Of a DNA stretch of 64,000 nt, positions 42,112 to 50,365 are shown piece by piece. The stretch covers positions 786,452 through 850,451 of the forward strand of contig NZ_LN909066.1 in the NCBI RefSeq assembly GCF_001486505.1, written 5' to 3'. Each line of letters starts with the position of its first letter. Positions within the stretch are counted from its first letter, which is position 1. The notes beneath the pieces are model-generated. The model ran no database searches and had not been told where the DNA came from. It worked only from the letters and a program-made list of their open reading frames with translations. The position numbers and the translations under genes are program-made. This stretch comes from Paenibacillus rubinfantis. GTDB taxonomy: Bacteria; Bacillota; Bacilli; Paenibacillales; Paenibacillaceae.

Positions 42112-44670
42112 TTGGAGTTCCGTCATGAAATCATCAACTTTCCCAAGAAACTGCCCATCAAATTTTTCCTGCACCGGATCGGCAACGTCAGCCGGCATTG
42201 GCATCAATCCTTGGAGCTGATCGTGGCCATGAAAGGCCAGGTCGACATTAATGTGGGCAACGCTGCTTATCGATTGGGCGCGGGTGACCTCATTCTCATC
42301 AATTCCAACGAGGTACATGAGCTGCACTCCGAAGACGCCACCATGGTCGCCCTGCAGATCAAGCTTGAGCTGTTGAAGGAAGTTGTCGTCGATATCAAAA
42401 AAATGTACTTCGACTGCAACACCGCCAACACAAATGACCCCGAAGCCTTCAAAAACATCAAACGGATCGTCGCCCAAATCTTGCAGCACAACATCAATGC
42501 TTCCGAGTTCGTTGATCTCAAGAACGCCTCTCTCGTGTATGAATTGATCTACGAACTCTGTGCCCATTTCAGCAGCGACGAACCGGAAGCGGCCCTCCAG
42601 CCGAAGGAAGGTCTGGACCGGCTGCGGCGGATTCTCGACTACGTCAACAGCCATTACGGGGAACCGATTTCCCTTCAGGAGGTGGCGAAGCAGGAGTTCC
42701 TGTCCGTACCTTACCTGTCCAAATATTTCAAGAAGAAATTGGGCCTGTCCTTCAGCGAATATCTAAAGGACCTCCGCCTGCATTACGCAGTGAACGATTT
42801 GCTGAACGAATCGCTGACGATCGACAAAATCGCCGCCAAAAACGGCTTCCCCAACGTGCGTTCGTTCGTGACGGCTTTCAGCGAGAAATACGGGGAGCTT
42901 CCCAGCGTGTGGCGCAAGAAACATGCGGAAGAGGTATCGGGCAGCATCGAGGCGACGAAGGAAAAGTCGGTCAACTACTATCAGGATGAGCCGCATTCCT
43001 ATCACGAGGAGATCTCCCGGTTTATCGAATCCAATCTGGGGGAGCCTTCCGTCTATGCTCCGCGGGAGAGAATTTTGCGCAGTCTCACTTCAACGATTCA
43101 AATCGACTTGTCGGGCCCGGCCGACCGGCTGAACCATCATTTCAAGAATTTCATCGGGGTCAGCCGCGTCAAAGAAGTTCTCTATGCCGTTGTTCAGGAA
43201 GCACTGCGTACCGCGCAGCGGGAAATCGGATTTAAATACATCAAGATGCACGGCTTGCTGGACGACGATCTTATGGTTTACGACGAGGATGCGGAAGGAA
43301 AACCTCTGTTCAATTTCCGGCTGATCGATAAAGCGTTCGATTTCCTGCTTTCGGTCGGCCTGAAGCCGCTTGTGCAATTTTCGTTCATGCCGGCGAAGCT
43401 GGCGAGCGACTTGTCGAAAACTGTTTTCTACGCCAATATGAACACCAGCCCGCCCAAAGACATGGAGAAATGGAACCGGCTGGTCGAGGCGTTAACTCTG
43501 CACCTGATCGGCCGATACGGCACGGAAGAGGTGCGCAGCTGGCTGTTCTGCGTATGGAACGAACCCAGCTCGTCCAACCTGCTGTTTGGCTTCAAGCAGG
43601 ACGAAACGTTCTTCTTGCTGTACCAAAACACGTACGAGACGGTAAAAAACATCGATCCCGCGCTCCCTTTCGGCGGCCCGGCCGCTTTCTCGACCTATAA
43701 CAAAAGCGAGGATTGGCTGTTTTCGTTCCTTGCATTCAGTCAAAGCAGCGGCTGCCTGCCTGATTTTATCACGGTTCATTATTACGACATTGATCTGATC
43801 TCCCATGACAATCATCTCAGCATGGACAAGCAGCTCAATCTGAGTCCGGTCACCGATTCGTTCAAGCAGTTTATCGATCGGCTCCAGGATCGGCTGCGGG
43901 AAGCCAAATTGGCTGATTTGCCGGTGTATATGACCGAATGGAATTCGACGGTTTCGCACAAAGATTTGATGAGCGACACCTGTTTCAAGTCTTCTTACGT
44001 GATCAAGAATATTGCGGAAAATTACGACCGTTTGGACTCGTTCGGTTACTGGCTCCTGACCGATCTGCACGAAGAGAACCGGCTGCCCCGCCAAGTGTTT
44101 CATGGCGGCCTCGGATTGTTTACTTTCAACAACATCAAGAAACCCGCTTACCACGCCTTTTGCTTTTTGAATAAACTGGGGGATTTCCTTGTGGAGCGGG
44201 GAGACGGATACTTCGTAACGAAACAGGCGGACCGTTACCAGATACTCCTATACAACTATCATCATTACGACGATATTTACGCGAACGGGATCTCGATCAG
44301 CATCTCGCACAAGGAACGTTACGCGCATTTCCCGAACAAAACGAATCGCGAATTCCGGCTGGAGCTCTCCCCGCTGGCCGGCGATTTCGAAATCAAACAT
44401 TCCGTTGTGAACCGCACTTACGGCAGCGCCTACGACAACGCCTTGAATCTCGGGCAAACGGAAGAACTCTCCCGCGACGACATCGAATACCTTCGGCGGA
44501 TATCGATTCCGAAGATCGAGAAGGAGCGGATTTCCTGCTCGGAAGGACTGACGATTCACGCCGTGCTGGAGCCTTTTGAAATTCGGTTGATCGAAGTATC
44601 GAAAATCTATGAACCCGGCCGCAGCCGATCGTTGCAGCAGGCCAATTCGAACGTGGAGGAAATCAAATGA
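42112..44670 (+). CDS. AraC regulator fused to a GH39 glycosidase domain
   Basis: This 852-residue protein has an N-terminal cupin (about 15-90, RHWHQSLELIVAMKG), an AraC helix-turn-helix pair (about 168-270, ending GFPNVRSFVTAFSEKYGELPSVWR), a linker, and a GH39-like barrel plus beta-domain (about 325-830). The glycosidase part keeps the acid/base Glu484 in FCVWNEPSSS and the nucleophile Glu609 in VYMTEWNST. No signal peptide: cytoplasmic. The start is TTG 42112, nine bases after AAGGAG. It is divergent from the Rbs-type operon and overlaps the chemoreceptor gene by ATGA. The barrel may sense or also cleave the sugar. Confidence 0.87.
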   Translation: MEFRHEIINFPKKLPIKFFLHRIGNVSRHWHQSLELIVAMKGQVDINVGNAAYRLGAGDLILINSNEVHELHSEDATMVALQIKLELLKEVVVDIKKMYFDCNTANTNDPEAFKNIKRIVAQILQHNINASEFVDLKNASLVYELIYELCAHFSSDEPEAALQPKEGLDRLRRILDYVNSHYGEPISLQEVAKQEFLSVPYLSKYFKKKLGLSFSEYLKDLRLHYAVNDLLNESLTIDKIAAKNGFPNVRSFVTAFSEKYGELPSVWRKKHAEEVSGSIEATKEKSVNYYQDEPHSYHEEISRFIESNLGEPSVYAPRERILRSLTSTIQIDLSGPADRLNHHFKNFIGVSRVKEVLYAVVQEALRTAQREIGFKYIKMHGLLDDDLMVYDEDAEGKPLFNFRLIDKAFDFLLSVGLKPLVQFSFMPAKLASDLSKTVFYANMNTSPPKDMEKWNRLVEALTLHLIGRYGTEEVRSWLFCVWNEPSSSNLLFGFKQDETFFLLYQNTYETVKNIDPALPFGGPAAFSTYNKSEDWLFSFLAFSQSSGCLPDFITVHYYDIDLISHDNHLSMDKQLNLSPVTDSFKQFIDRLQDRLREAKLADLPVYMTEWNSTVSHKDLMSDTCFKSSYVIKNIAENYDRLDSFGYWLLTDLHEENRLPRQVFHGGLGLFTFNNIKKPAYHAFCFLNKLGDFLVERGDGYFVTKQADRYQILLYNYHHYDDIYANGISISISHKERYAHFPNKTNREFRLELSPLAGDFEIKHSVVNRTYGSAYDNALNLGQTEELSRDDIEYLRRISIPKIEKERISCSEGLTIHAVLEPFEIRLIEVSKIYEPGRSRSLQQANSNVEEIK

Positions 44671-46766
44671 TAAAATGGTTTAGAGATCTGAAAGTCATCG
44701 TCAAATTCATCGCCTTGTCTTCCGTTATCCTGGTGGCCGCCTTCTCGGTTCTGATCGGCTGGAACCTGAAGGTGCTCGAGAAAATAAGCCTCGATCGGGG
44801 GATGCTGGAGGCCGAGAGTACCGGACAAACCTATGCCGATGCAAACGCCAAACTGGTTCAGAAAACGGTGGCCTCGCTGGACTCGCTGCGCTCCATCTTT
44901 CTCGATGAGCTTTCGCAGGGAGACCTGGAACGCGGGCGGTTGATCCGCAATCTCGCGAACCTGCTGAACGACAACGCTTCCGCCAGCTCGATGTTTACGG
45001 TTTGGGAGCCGGATGCATACGGACGGGACGCCGATTATGCCAAGGATCCGCTCTTTGCCGAGAATGGAGGCCGGCTGGCGACCTTGGCCATCCGCTTCGA
45101 CAACGGCCAAATCATGCCGGTGCCGTTTGGCGGCCTGGATACCTTCACCGCCTACGAACAGGCCAAAGCGAAGAAACGGGCGATCGTAATGGAACCTTAC
45201 AATGCTTCGACCGATAACGGGGAGTCGGAACTGTTGACCATGATTTTGCTCCCGATCTTGGATCAGAACGAGCAATTTCTCGGGGTCATCGGCAGTGCGT
45301 TCCTCCTGGATACCTTTCAGCAGTCCGCTGAGAAGGAGCATCCGCTCGGCGGCAACGTCTCCCTGCTGTCCCAAGGCGGTTTATACATAGCTAACGGCGA
45401 GAATCCCGAGGAGATCGGCCATTCCTTTCTCGCTGACGATAGCCATCGGCGGGTGTTTGAAGAAGTGCAACAGGGCAAGCTGTCCCACGAAAGCGCGGAT
45501 TCCGGCGGAGAAGCTGTCGTTCGCGCATTTAAGCCGATCCCGATTGTCGACGATGAGGTATGGTACGTACAGACGGTTATTCCGAAAAGCGAGATTTTCA
45601 AAACATATACGCAAAACCGCAACCAATCCCTGGTGATCGGGCTCGCCGCCCTGCTCCTTCTCGGCCTTGGCGTCTGGGTGTTGGCGCGCATGATCGTCAT
45701 CAACAATATCGGCCGAATGGTCTCCTCCTTGCGGTTTATGGCGGACGGCGATCTAACCCGCTCCGCGCCGGTCCGGTCGAAGGACGAATTCGGGAAGATG
45801 ACGGAACATCTGAATGAAACCGCGGCAAGTTTACGGGGAATGCTGCGGCATACCTCCGACATCGCCCTTACCGTCAGCGCCACTTCGGAGGAATTGAAGG
45901 CTAGCGCCGGGCAAACATCGCTGGCCGCACAATCGATTTCCGCCTCCGTGGAAAATGTGGCGGACGGTCTGAAGAAGCAGAATGCCGAAGCGGAAAAAGC
46001 CGCCGAGATGATGCGGGAAATGGCCGAAAGCGTCCGGCGCGTGGCCGCCTCGTCCGAAGCGGTGTCCGGATCGGCCGATGAGGTCATCGGGCAGACCCGG
46101 CAAGGGGATCGAGTCGTGCGGCAGGCAGTCGGTCAAATGAACGCGATCTCCGAGTCCATGAACGAATCAAACGAAGCGATCCTTCGGCTTAGCGAACGGT
46201 CCGGGGAGATCGGAAAACTGATCGGACTGATCTCCGGCATTTCGAATCAAACCAATATTTTGGCGCTGAACGCTTCCGTCGAGGCGGCCCGGGCCGGCGA
46301 ACAGGGCAAGGGATTTGCCGTCGTTGCCTCAGAAATCCGCAAGCTGGCGGAGCAAACGAAGCATGCGGTAGACCAGGTGCAAGCCGGCATCGCGGAGATT
46401 GCTACGGACACCGAGCAGGCCGTACGACTGATCGGCAACACGGCGATCGAGGTGGATAAAGGCCTGGAAAGCGTGACGGAGAGCGGACAGTTGTTCGCAT
46501 CGATTATGAAGGAAATGAGCGAGGTGGGGAACCGGGCGCAGGAAGTTTCGGCCGAGGTTCAGGAAATGGCTGAAGGGGCCGCCCGCGTCGCGGAAGCGGT
46601 CCGCCTCGTGTCGGGCATCACGTTGACTTCGACGGACGAAGCTGCGCAGGTGGCGGCCGCCACCGAAGAGCAATTGGCCACGATGCAGGAAATCGCGGCC
46701 GCAGCTAGCCACCTGAGCCGTCTCGTGCAGGAGCTCACGGATCAAATGGCTCATTTTAGAATTTGA
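44667..46766 (+). CDS. Methyl-accepting chemotaxis protein
   Basis: This 699-residue receptor has a membrane helix at about 12-33 and a large extracellular double-Cache-like sensor (about 35-310, with SMFTVWEPDAYGRDADY and GVIGSAFLLDTF). A second helix follows (about 322-345), then HAMP, and a cytoplasmic signalling domain with the hairpin tip ISNQTNILALNASVEAARAGEQGKGFAVVA. Its ATG overlaps the stop of the AraC-GH39 gene, so both proteins are made together. It probably steers movement toward the sugar handled by the divergent operon. Confidence 0.93.
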   Translation: MIKWFRDLKVIVKFIALSSVILVAAFSVLIGWNLKVLEKISLDRGMLEAESTGQTYADANAKLVQKTVASLDSLRSIFLDELSQGDLERGRLIRNLANLLNDNASASSMFTVWEPDAYGRDADYAKDPLFAENGGRLATLAIRFDNGQIMPVPFGGLDTFTAYEQAKAKKRAIVMEPYNASTDNGESELLTMILLPILDQNEQFLGVIGSAFLLDTFQQSAEKEHPLGGNVSLLSQGGLYIANGENPEEIGHSFLADDSHRRVFEEVQQGKLSHESADSGGEAVVRAFKPIPIVDDEVWYVQTVIPKSEIFKTYTQNRNQSLVIGLAALLLLGLGVWVLARMIVINNIGRMVSSLRFMADGDLTRSAPVRSKDEFGKMTEHLNETAASLRGMLRHTSDIALTVSATSEELKASAGQTSLAAQSISASVENVADGLKKQNAEAEKAAEMMREMAESVRRVAASSEAVSGSADEVIGQTRQGDRVVRQAVGQMNAISESMNESNEAILRLSERSGEIGKLIGLISGISNQTNILALNASVEAARAGEQGKGFAVVASEIRKLAEQTKHAVDQVQAGIAEIATDTEQAVRLIGNTAIEVDKGLESVTESGQLFASIMKEMSEVGNRAQEVSAEVQEMAEGAARVAEAVRLVSGITLTSTDEAAQVAAATEEQLATMQEIAAAASHLSRLVQELTDQMAHFRI

Positions 46767-46815
46767 GCCAACCTTGATGGATGTTCCCATTTACAAAGCC
46801 ACATCCTAGAAGCAC

Positions 46816-46859
46816 AAAAAGTTGGACGGAAAATGCAGCTTTTTCCATCCAACTTTTTT
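46816..46859. terminator. Bidirectional terminator between chemoreceptor and zinc-ribbon genes
   Basis: AAAAAGTTGGA starting at 46816 pairs with TCCAACTTTTT ending near 46859, with an inner GGAAAA/TTTTCC stem. A-rich and T-rich flanks allow function on both strands between the two convergent genes. Nothing else is seen from 46767 to 46931. Confidence 0.85.
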
Positions 46860-46931
46860 GTGTTCTGGGAGTTAATGCGCAAGCCTTTCCATTTCCCCAT
46901 CTTATCGGCTTGGAACCCTTTATTCCGGGCT

Positions 46932-47129
46932 TTAGACCGCCTTATGACCCGCCGCATCGATTCTAACCTGCGAGGCATTCGAGCATTTCTTGCAGACTTT
47001 AAGCTGTTGTCCCGTGCTCGTGTTTTTGGTATACAGCAGCTTGATTCGCGTGCTCCCGCACACCGGACACGTCCCGCGGCCGCGCGAAGGCAGGTTCCAG
47101 ATCGATTTTCCACGTTTATTTTTGGCCAT
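46932..47129 (-). CDS. Small zinc-ribbon protein of unknown function
   Basis: This 65-residue basic protein has two cysteine pairs, CPVCG at 21-25 and CKKC at 46-49, 20 residues apart, forming a likely zinc ribbon. The N-terminus (AKNKRGKSIWNLPSRGRG) is strongly positive, which would suit nucleic acid or ribosome binding. AAGGTG lies eight bases before ATG 47129. It is not one of the ribosomal proteins I recognise. It lies upstream of nothing in its own direction except the terminator, so it may be monocistronic or follow cotJC. Confidence 0.7.
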   Translation of the reverse strand: MAKNKRGKSIWNLPSRGRGTCPVCGSTRIKLLYTKNTSTGQQLKVCKKCSNASQVRIDAAGHKAV

Positions 47130-47170
47130 AACCTATCACCTTCAACGATAGAATAAGTTCATTACAGGAA

Positions 47171-47740
47171 TTAGAAGAACTTTTTATGCTCCCGATCCTC
47201 TTTCAGGATCTCCACCGCTTCGCGGAACCGCAAGCTGTGCACGATCTCCCGCTCGCGCAGGAACTTTAAGCTGTCCTGGATATCGACGTCGTCGGTCATG
47301 TCGATGAGCCACTGGTATGTAGCCCGCGCTTTTTCCTCGGCCGCGATGTCCTCGTACAGGTCGGCGATCGGATCGCCTTTGGCCTGGATGTACGTCGCCG
47401 TCCAAGGCACCCCTGCCGCGTTCTCGTAGAAGAGAGCCTTATCGTGGTTCACGTAATAAGGATCCATTCCGGCCGCCTTCAGCATCTCCGGCGTCGCGTC
47501 TTTGGTGAGCTTGTAGACCATCGTTGCAATCATTTCGAGATGTGCGAATTCCTCCGTCCCAATGTCGTTCAGGAGCCCGATCACCTTGTCGGGGATCGTA
47601 TATCTCTGATTCAAATAACGCAGCGCCGCCGCCAGCTCGCCGTCCGCGCCGCCGTACTGCTCGATCAGCAGTTTGGCCATCCGCGGATCACATTTGCTGA
47701 CGCGAACCGGGTATTGCAGCTTTTTCTCATACACCCACAT
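47171..47740 (-). CDS. cotJC: Spore coat protein CotJC, manganese-catalase family
   Basis: This 189-residue protein has the same length as Bacillus CotJC. The four-helix ferritin-like fold carries the metal-ligand motifs GTEEFAHLEMIA and DIAAEEKARATYQW. It starts MWVYEKKLQYPVRV, the usual CotJC N-terminus. It is part of the spore coat or inner layers and may break down peroxide. It is the third gene of the cotJ operon, 51 bases after cotJB. Confidence 0.95.
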   Translation of the reverse strand: MWVYEKKLQYPVRVSKCDPRMAKLLIEQYGGADGELAAALRYLNQRYTIPDKVIGLLNDIGTEEFAHLEMIATMVYKLTKDATPEMLKAAGMDPYYVNHDKALFYENAAGVPWTATYIQAKGDPIADLYEDIAAEEKARATYQWLIDMTDDVDIQDSLKFLREREIVHSLRFREAVEILKEDREHKKFF

Positions 47741-47791
47741 ATCGCCTGATTAACCTCCTTTAGCTTCCCATCACGGATTGAAGGCAGGTTG

Positions 47792-48070
47792 CTAAACCTG
47801 CCAAGGCCAAGGGCTTTTCGACCATTCCCAAGGGAATTTCGAATAGGCTCGCCCGAAGTTTTGCAGCGGGCCGTACAGCTGCTGAAAATGGTTTGCATGC
47901 TGCGTCCGTTCCTGGGTCAGCTGATTAAACTGCTGAATCGCCGCCAGATCATCCGGGTGCGTGTCGAGGTACAAATTCAGCTCCACCAGCGCAAAGTCCA
48001 GCGCCTGCAGCTTCTCAAGCTTTTCATAATACTCCTGGTCGAACGGTTGATTGTTGGGATTCGTATTCAT
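47792..48070 (-). CDS. cotJB: Spore coat protein CotJB
   Basis: This 92-residue protein carries the CotJB pattern FDQEYYEKLEKLQALDFALVELNLYLDTHPDD, ending in the proline/tryptophan-rich FPWEWSKSPWPWQV. The start is ATG 48070, just after GGTGATC and four bases after the cotJA stop; a longer frame from 48103 would overlap cotJA. It acts in the spore coat together with CotJA and CotJC. Confidence 0.92.
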   Translation of the reverse strand: MNTNPNNQPFDQEYYEKLEKLQALDFALVELNLYLDTHPDDLAAIQQFNQLTQERTQHANHFQQLYGPLQNFGRAYSKFPWEWSKSPWPWQV

Positions 48071-48074
48071 GAGA

Positions 48075-48293
48075 TCACCGTCCTTTTCCCCATTTGGATT
48101 CATAAGGACTGTACAACGCCGGCCATAATGTGCCGTGTTTCAGGGCATCCATCGGGCTAAACTGCGGCAAATTCGGGGGCTGAAAGTGGATAAACAGCTG
48201 CGGAGGGGTGCTGTAGGTTTTGTGCGTGATCGGCGGACATGGGTCGAATGGGCCTATAAAAGGGGTCCACACACGTTCCTGAGGATGGCTCAA
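48075..48293 (-). CDS. cotJA: Spore coat-associated protein CotJA
   Basis: This 72-residue protein is rich in proline and ends with the CotJA signature MDALKHGTLWPALYSPYESKWGKGR. It starts with TTG at 48293, eight bases after GGAGG. CATATGAC at 48366-48373, on the minus strand GTCATATG, resembles the -35 of sigma-E promoters, but the -10 match is poor. The 5' end of this gene has a degenerate second copy near 50325-50355, beyond the inserted segment. Confidence 0.9.
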   Translation of the reverse strand: MSHPQERVWTPFIGPFDPCPPITHKTYSTPPQLFIHFQPPNLPQFSPMDALKHGTLWPALYSPYESKWGKGR

Positions 48294-48418
48294 AGAAACT
48301 TCCTCCTTCTTTAAACATGGTCATGCAGGCGCAATCGCCAAATTTTCCCTGCATCCTACCACTAACATATGACAATCGCCCAAATAATGAACCGGAGGAG
48401 CCGCAATTTCACAAAAAA

Positions 48419-48457
48419 ATAACGCCGTACCCCCTTAGCTAGGAGGTGCGGCGTTAT
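48419..48457 (-). terminator. Duplicate terminator (left copy)
   Basis: ATAACGCCG and CGGCGTTAT enclose an imperfect ACCCCCT/AGGAGGT inner stem. On the minus strand a seven-T run follows. It is the copy of the terminator at 50371-50409 and now has only a 79-base gene fragment upstream. Confidence 0.85.
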
Positions 48458-48481
48458 GTAACCGGACGGAGCTTGTCCGCC

Positions 48482-48560
48482 TTATTCCTCTTCGATTTCC
48501 TCATCCGGCTCCTCGACGACGAGGCGGATGACCTTCACGCACGTGATGCGCAATCGGCTG
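48482..48560 (-). pseudogene. 3' fragment of the hemolysin/CorC-type gene
   Basis: The last 26 codons of the intact gene at 50434-51798 are present in frame to the same stop (PDEEIEEE), with one change, Arg to Cys at the codon covering 48541. There is no start or upstream coding region; the fragment ends at the junction with foreign DNA at 48560. It is a by-product of the duplication. Confidence 0.9.
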
Positions 48561-48801
48561 CCCTAAGACGGGGGACAATGGTCAAGACCAGAGAGTATAC
48601 AGCCCTTTAATCTGAAACTCTTTCCCAAACTCCTCAAATGAAAATGATATGTACAATGACACCAATTTAACTAATTAGTGGAAAATATAATTATACCCAA
48701 AATAAAATAATTATCATATGAAATTCGTAATGTTTTTTTATTTTTTTAGTTTATTATCATTGGATTTGTAACAAATACCTTATCTTAGGAGATGATGAGC
48801 T

Positions 48802-49734
48802 ATGAAAAAATCTTTTCGTCTATTCACGTTTGCATCAGCTGTAGTTTTATTATTTACTATTGCTTCTCCGGCTTATGCGGACGGTTTGGAGGAATCGACT
48901 AGTAGTATTCACGGGCATTTGAATACGATAGTACAGTTTGCTGATAGGACACCAGAAGTTGTTGAAAAGTTGTATGACCAAATCGGAATTGATTTGAATG
49001 AAGCAATAAACTCATCCATTGCTCAAATAAACAACAATACGGTAGAAATAATAACTAGCCTTCCAGAAACCACTTTACAGATTGATGGTAGTAATGTAAA
49101 TCTATCTAATGGGGAATTTTACCTTGATGGATTGACATCTGGTCTCCATAAAATTAGTGTTTACAGCGTAAACAACTTAATTCATGAACAAGAAGTTATC
49201 CTTGATAATGGATTGAATCATATTCCAGTAGATGCAAGAATTAACTTTGGTGATTTGGTTGCCAGTTCGGAAAGTAAGATGGATCCTGATTTCTCCAAAT
49301 CATCAGCAACTAATTCTTCTGAAATTACTCCTCTTTCAGATCCTGATTCATGGAATGGAATTGGTGTAGGAGCAATTTTAGGGGAAGGTAAAGGTAAGAT
49401 GTTGTTACTAACTAATGAAGGACACGTAAGTTGTAATAAATCAGATTGGGATAATGGAGCTAACTTCCCTGCAAATAATTCTGATTGTGCATTAGCAATT
49501 GCTGGTGGAGTTATGTATAGTAGTAACCCATTATTATTCCAGGCATACGCCCAAGGTAGATATTGTTTACAAGAGAGTATGAATACAGTAGAGAGTCCGA
49601 GCACCGCCAATGTTTATTGTAATCAAAAACAAAAGGCGTCTGGATATTATACCGGATACCGGAACAAGGGGTACAATTGCTCAAGTTTTATTTTTTTAGG
49701 CGGTGATGAACGCCTTAATAAATATGACCTGTAA
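48802..49734 (+). CDS. Secreted protein of unknown function (cargo gene 1)
   Basis: This 310-residue protein has a clear signal peptide (MKKSFRLFTFASAVVLLF, cleavage after AYA at about 27). A helical region (30-85) is followed by a short beta-domain resembling PEGA modules (TTLQIDGSNVNLSNGEFYLDGLTSG, about 95-150), a Ser-rich linker and a C-terminal domain (185-310) with all five cysteines. The C-terminus has the segment GYNCSSFIFLGG. I do not recognise the family. GGAG lies ten bases before the ATG. Codon use is AT-rich, unlike the flanking genes, so it was probably acquired. The downstream gene, 31 bases away, is likely its partner. Confidence 0.8.
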   Translation: MKKSFRLFTFASAVVLLFTIASPAYADGLEESTSSIHGHLNTIVQFADRTPEVVEKLYDQIGIDLNEAINSSIAQINNNTVEIITSLPETTLQIDGSNVNLSNGEFYLDGLTSGLHKISVYSVNNLIHEQEVILDNGLNHIPVDARINFGDLVASSESKMDPDFSKSSATNSSEITPLSDPDSWNGIGVGAILGEGKGKMLLLTNEGHVSCNKSDWDNGANFPANNSDCALAIAGGVMYSSNPLLFQAYAQGRYCLQESMNTVESPSTANVYCNQKQKASGYYTGYRNKGYNCSSFIFLGGDERLNKYDL

Positions 49735-49765
49735 AATAAATTTCTTGGAGGGCCAAATCGGGTAA

Positions 49766-50206
49766 ATGAAGAATAGAAAGATGGTCATTATTATTGGAAT
49801 AGTCTTACTGTCTATTGTTATCTTTCTCTATTTTAGCACCAGTAAGATTATGGACTATCTAAATAGTAATACCAGAGGATCTAATAACTATGTAATTAGT
49901 ATGGGTTATAATCTTAATGATGAAACTTTCACTTTCACTGATCGTAGTTCGGAATTCATTAACCGAAACGGAATAAAGATTCTCATTGAATTTCCAGAAA
50001 TGAGCAAAGGTACCCATCACGGAAGGCTCCTTGTTAAGGAACTTGCAACATCGGATACTGTAATGGAACAACATGTTCACATTACCAAGGGCATGTCTGG
50101 GCAGGTAGTTCAATTAACTTCTGCGGGTTGGTCCACAGGTAAATATAAATGTATTTTTGAAATAGACAACAATCAGTTGGCTTCAAAAGAATTTATTTTA
50201 AAGTAA
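49766..50206 (+). CDS. Membrane-anchored extracellular protein of unknown function (cargo gene 2)
   Basis: This 146-residue protein has a membrane helix at about 7-24 with a basic cytoplasmic start (MKNRKM), then an extracellular beta-rich domain (about 40-146). KGMSGQVVQLTSAGWSTGKYKCIFEID resembles the last strands of an Ig-like fold. It has one cysteine and no known motif. It is AT-rich like its upstream neighbour and in the same direction. GGAGGG lies about 15 bases before the ATG. A membrane-held partner for a secreted protein could be an immunity protein, inhibitor or receptor, but nothing in the sequence proves this. Confidence 0.75.
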   Translation: MKNRKMVIIIGIVLLSIVIFLYFSTSKIMDYLNSNTRGSNNYVISMGYNLNDETFTFTDRSSEFINRNGIKILIEFPEMSKGTHHGRLLVKELATSDTVMEQHVHITKGMSGQVVQLTSAGWSTGKYKCIFEIDNNQLASKEFILK

Positions 50207-50283
50207 TACATTAGGGCTATCTTTATGTCGACTTCAACGACCTAAAGGACCCCTTAATTCAATTTTCTATACGATAATCACTC

Positions 50284-50365
50284 ACCATCCTTATTCTACT
50301 GGATTCATAAGAGCTGAATAACACATACGTTCCTCAGGATGGCTCAAAGAACCGGCCTCTTTCTT
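50284..50365 (-). pseudogene. Degenerate cotJB/cotJA 5' remnant (right copy)
   Basis: TCACCATCCTTATTC then GGATTCATAAG (50301-50311) match the cotJB start region at 48075-48106. CGTTCCT-AGGATGGCTCAAAGAA (50328-50351) matches the cotJA 5' end at 48274-48297. The body of cotJA and most of its upstream gap are missing. It is a deleted and diverged copy. Confidence 0.7.

Larger units (their letters stand above)
48414..48560. repeat. Left copy of 147-bp direct repeat flanking the inserted segment
   Basis: This stretch is repeated at 50366-50512 with 146 of 147 bases identical (the difference is at 48541/50493). It contains the hemolysin-gene terminator and the last 26 codons of that gene. The identity stops abruptly at 48560, where the sequence changes to unrelated DNA. 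It marks the left boundary of the AT-rich segment. Confidence 0.95.
48561..50365. mobile_element. AT-rich inserted segment between direct repeats
   Basis: About 1.8 kb of DNA clearly richer in A and T than both flanks lies between the two copies of the 147-bp repeat. It carries two plus-strand genes with no recognisable relatives here and no integrase, transposase or terminal inverted repeat. The right end (50284-50365) holds a degenerate copy of the cotJB/cotJA 5' region. That order (full cotJA, hemolysin 3' end, cargo, cotJA remnant, full hemolysin gene) is what single-crossover integration of a circular DNA carrying the cotJA-hemolysin boundary would leave. From 48561 to 48801 no gene and no convincing promoter is seen, only AT-rich leader DNA. 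Confidence 0.75.

Noticed and set aside
49640..49734. NlpC/P60 active site in cargo gene 1 (YNCSSF)
   Set aside because: The cysteine lies about 20 residues from the C-terminus, leaving no room for the His and third catalytic residue of that fold.
48561..50365. Insertion sequence or integron cassette
   Set aside because: No transposase, integrase, terminal inverted repeat or short target duplication is visible; the long flanking homology fits recombination better.
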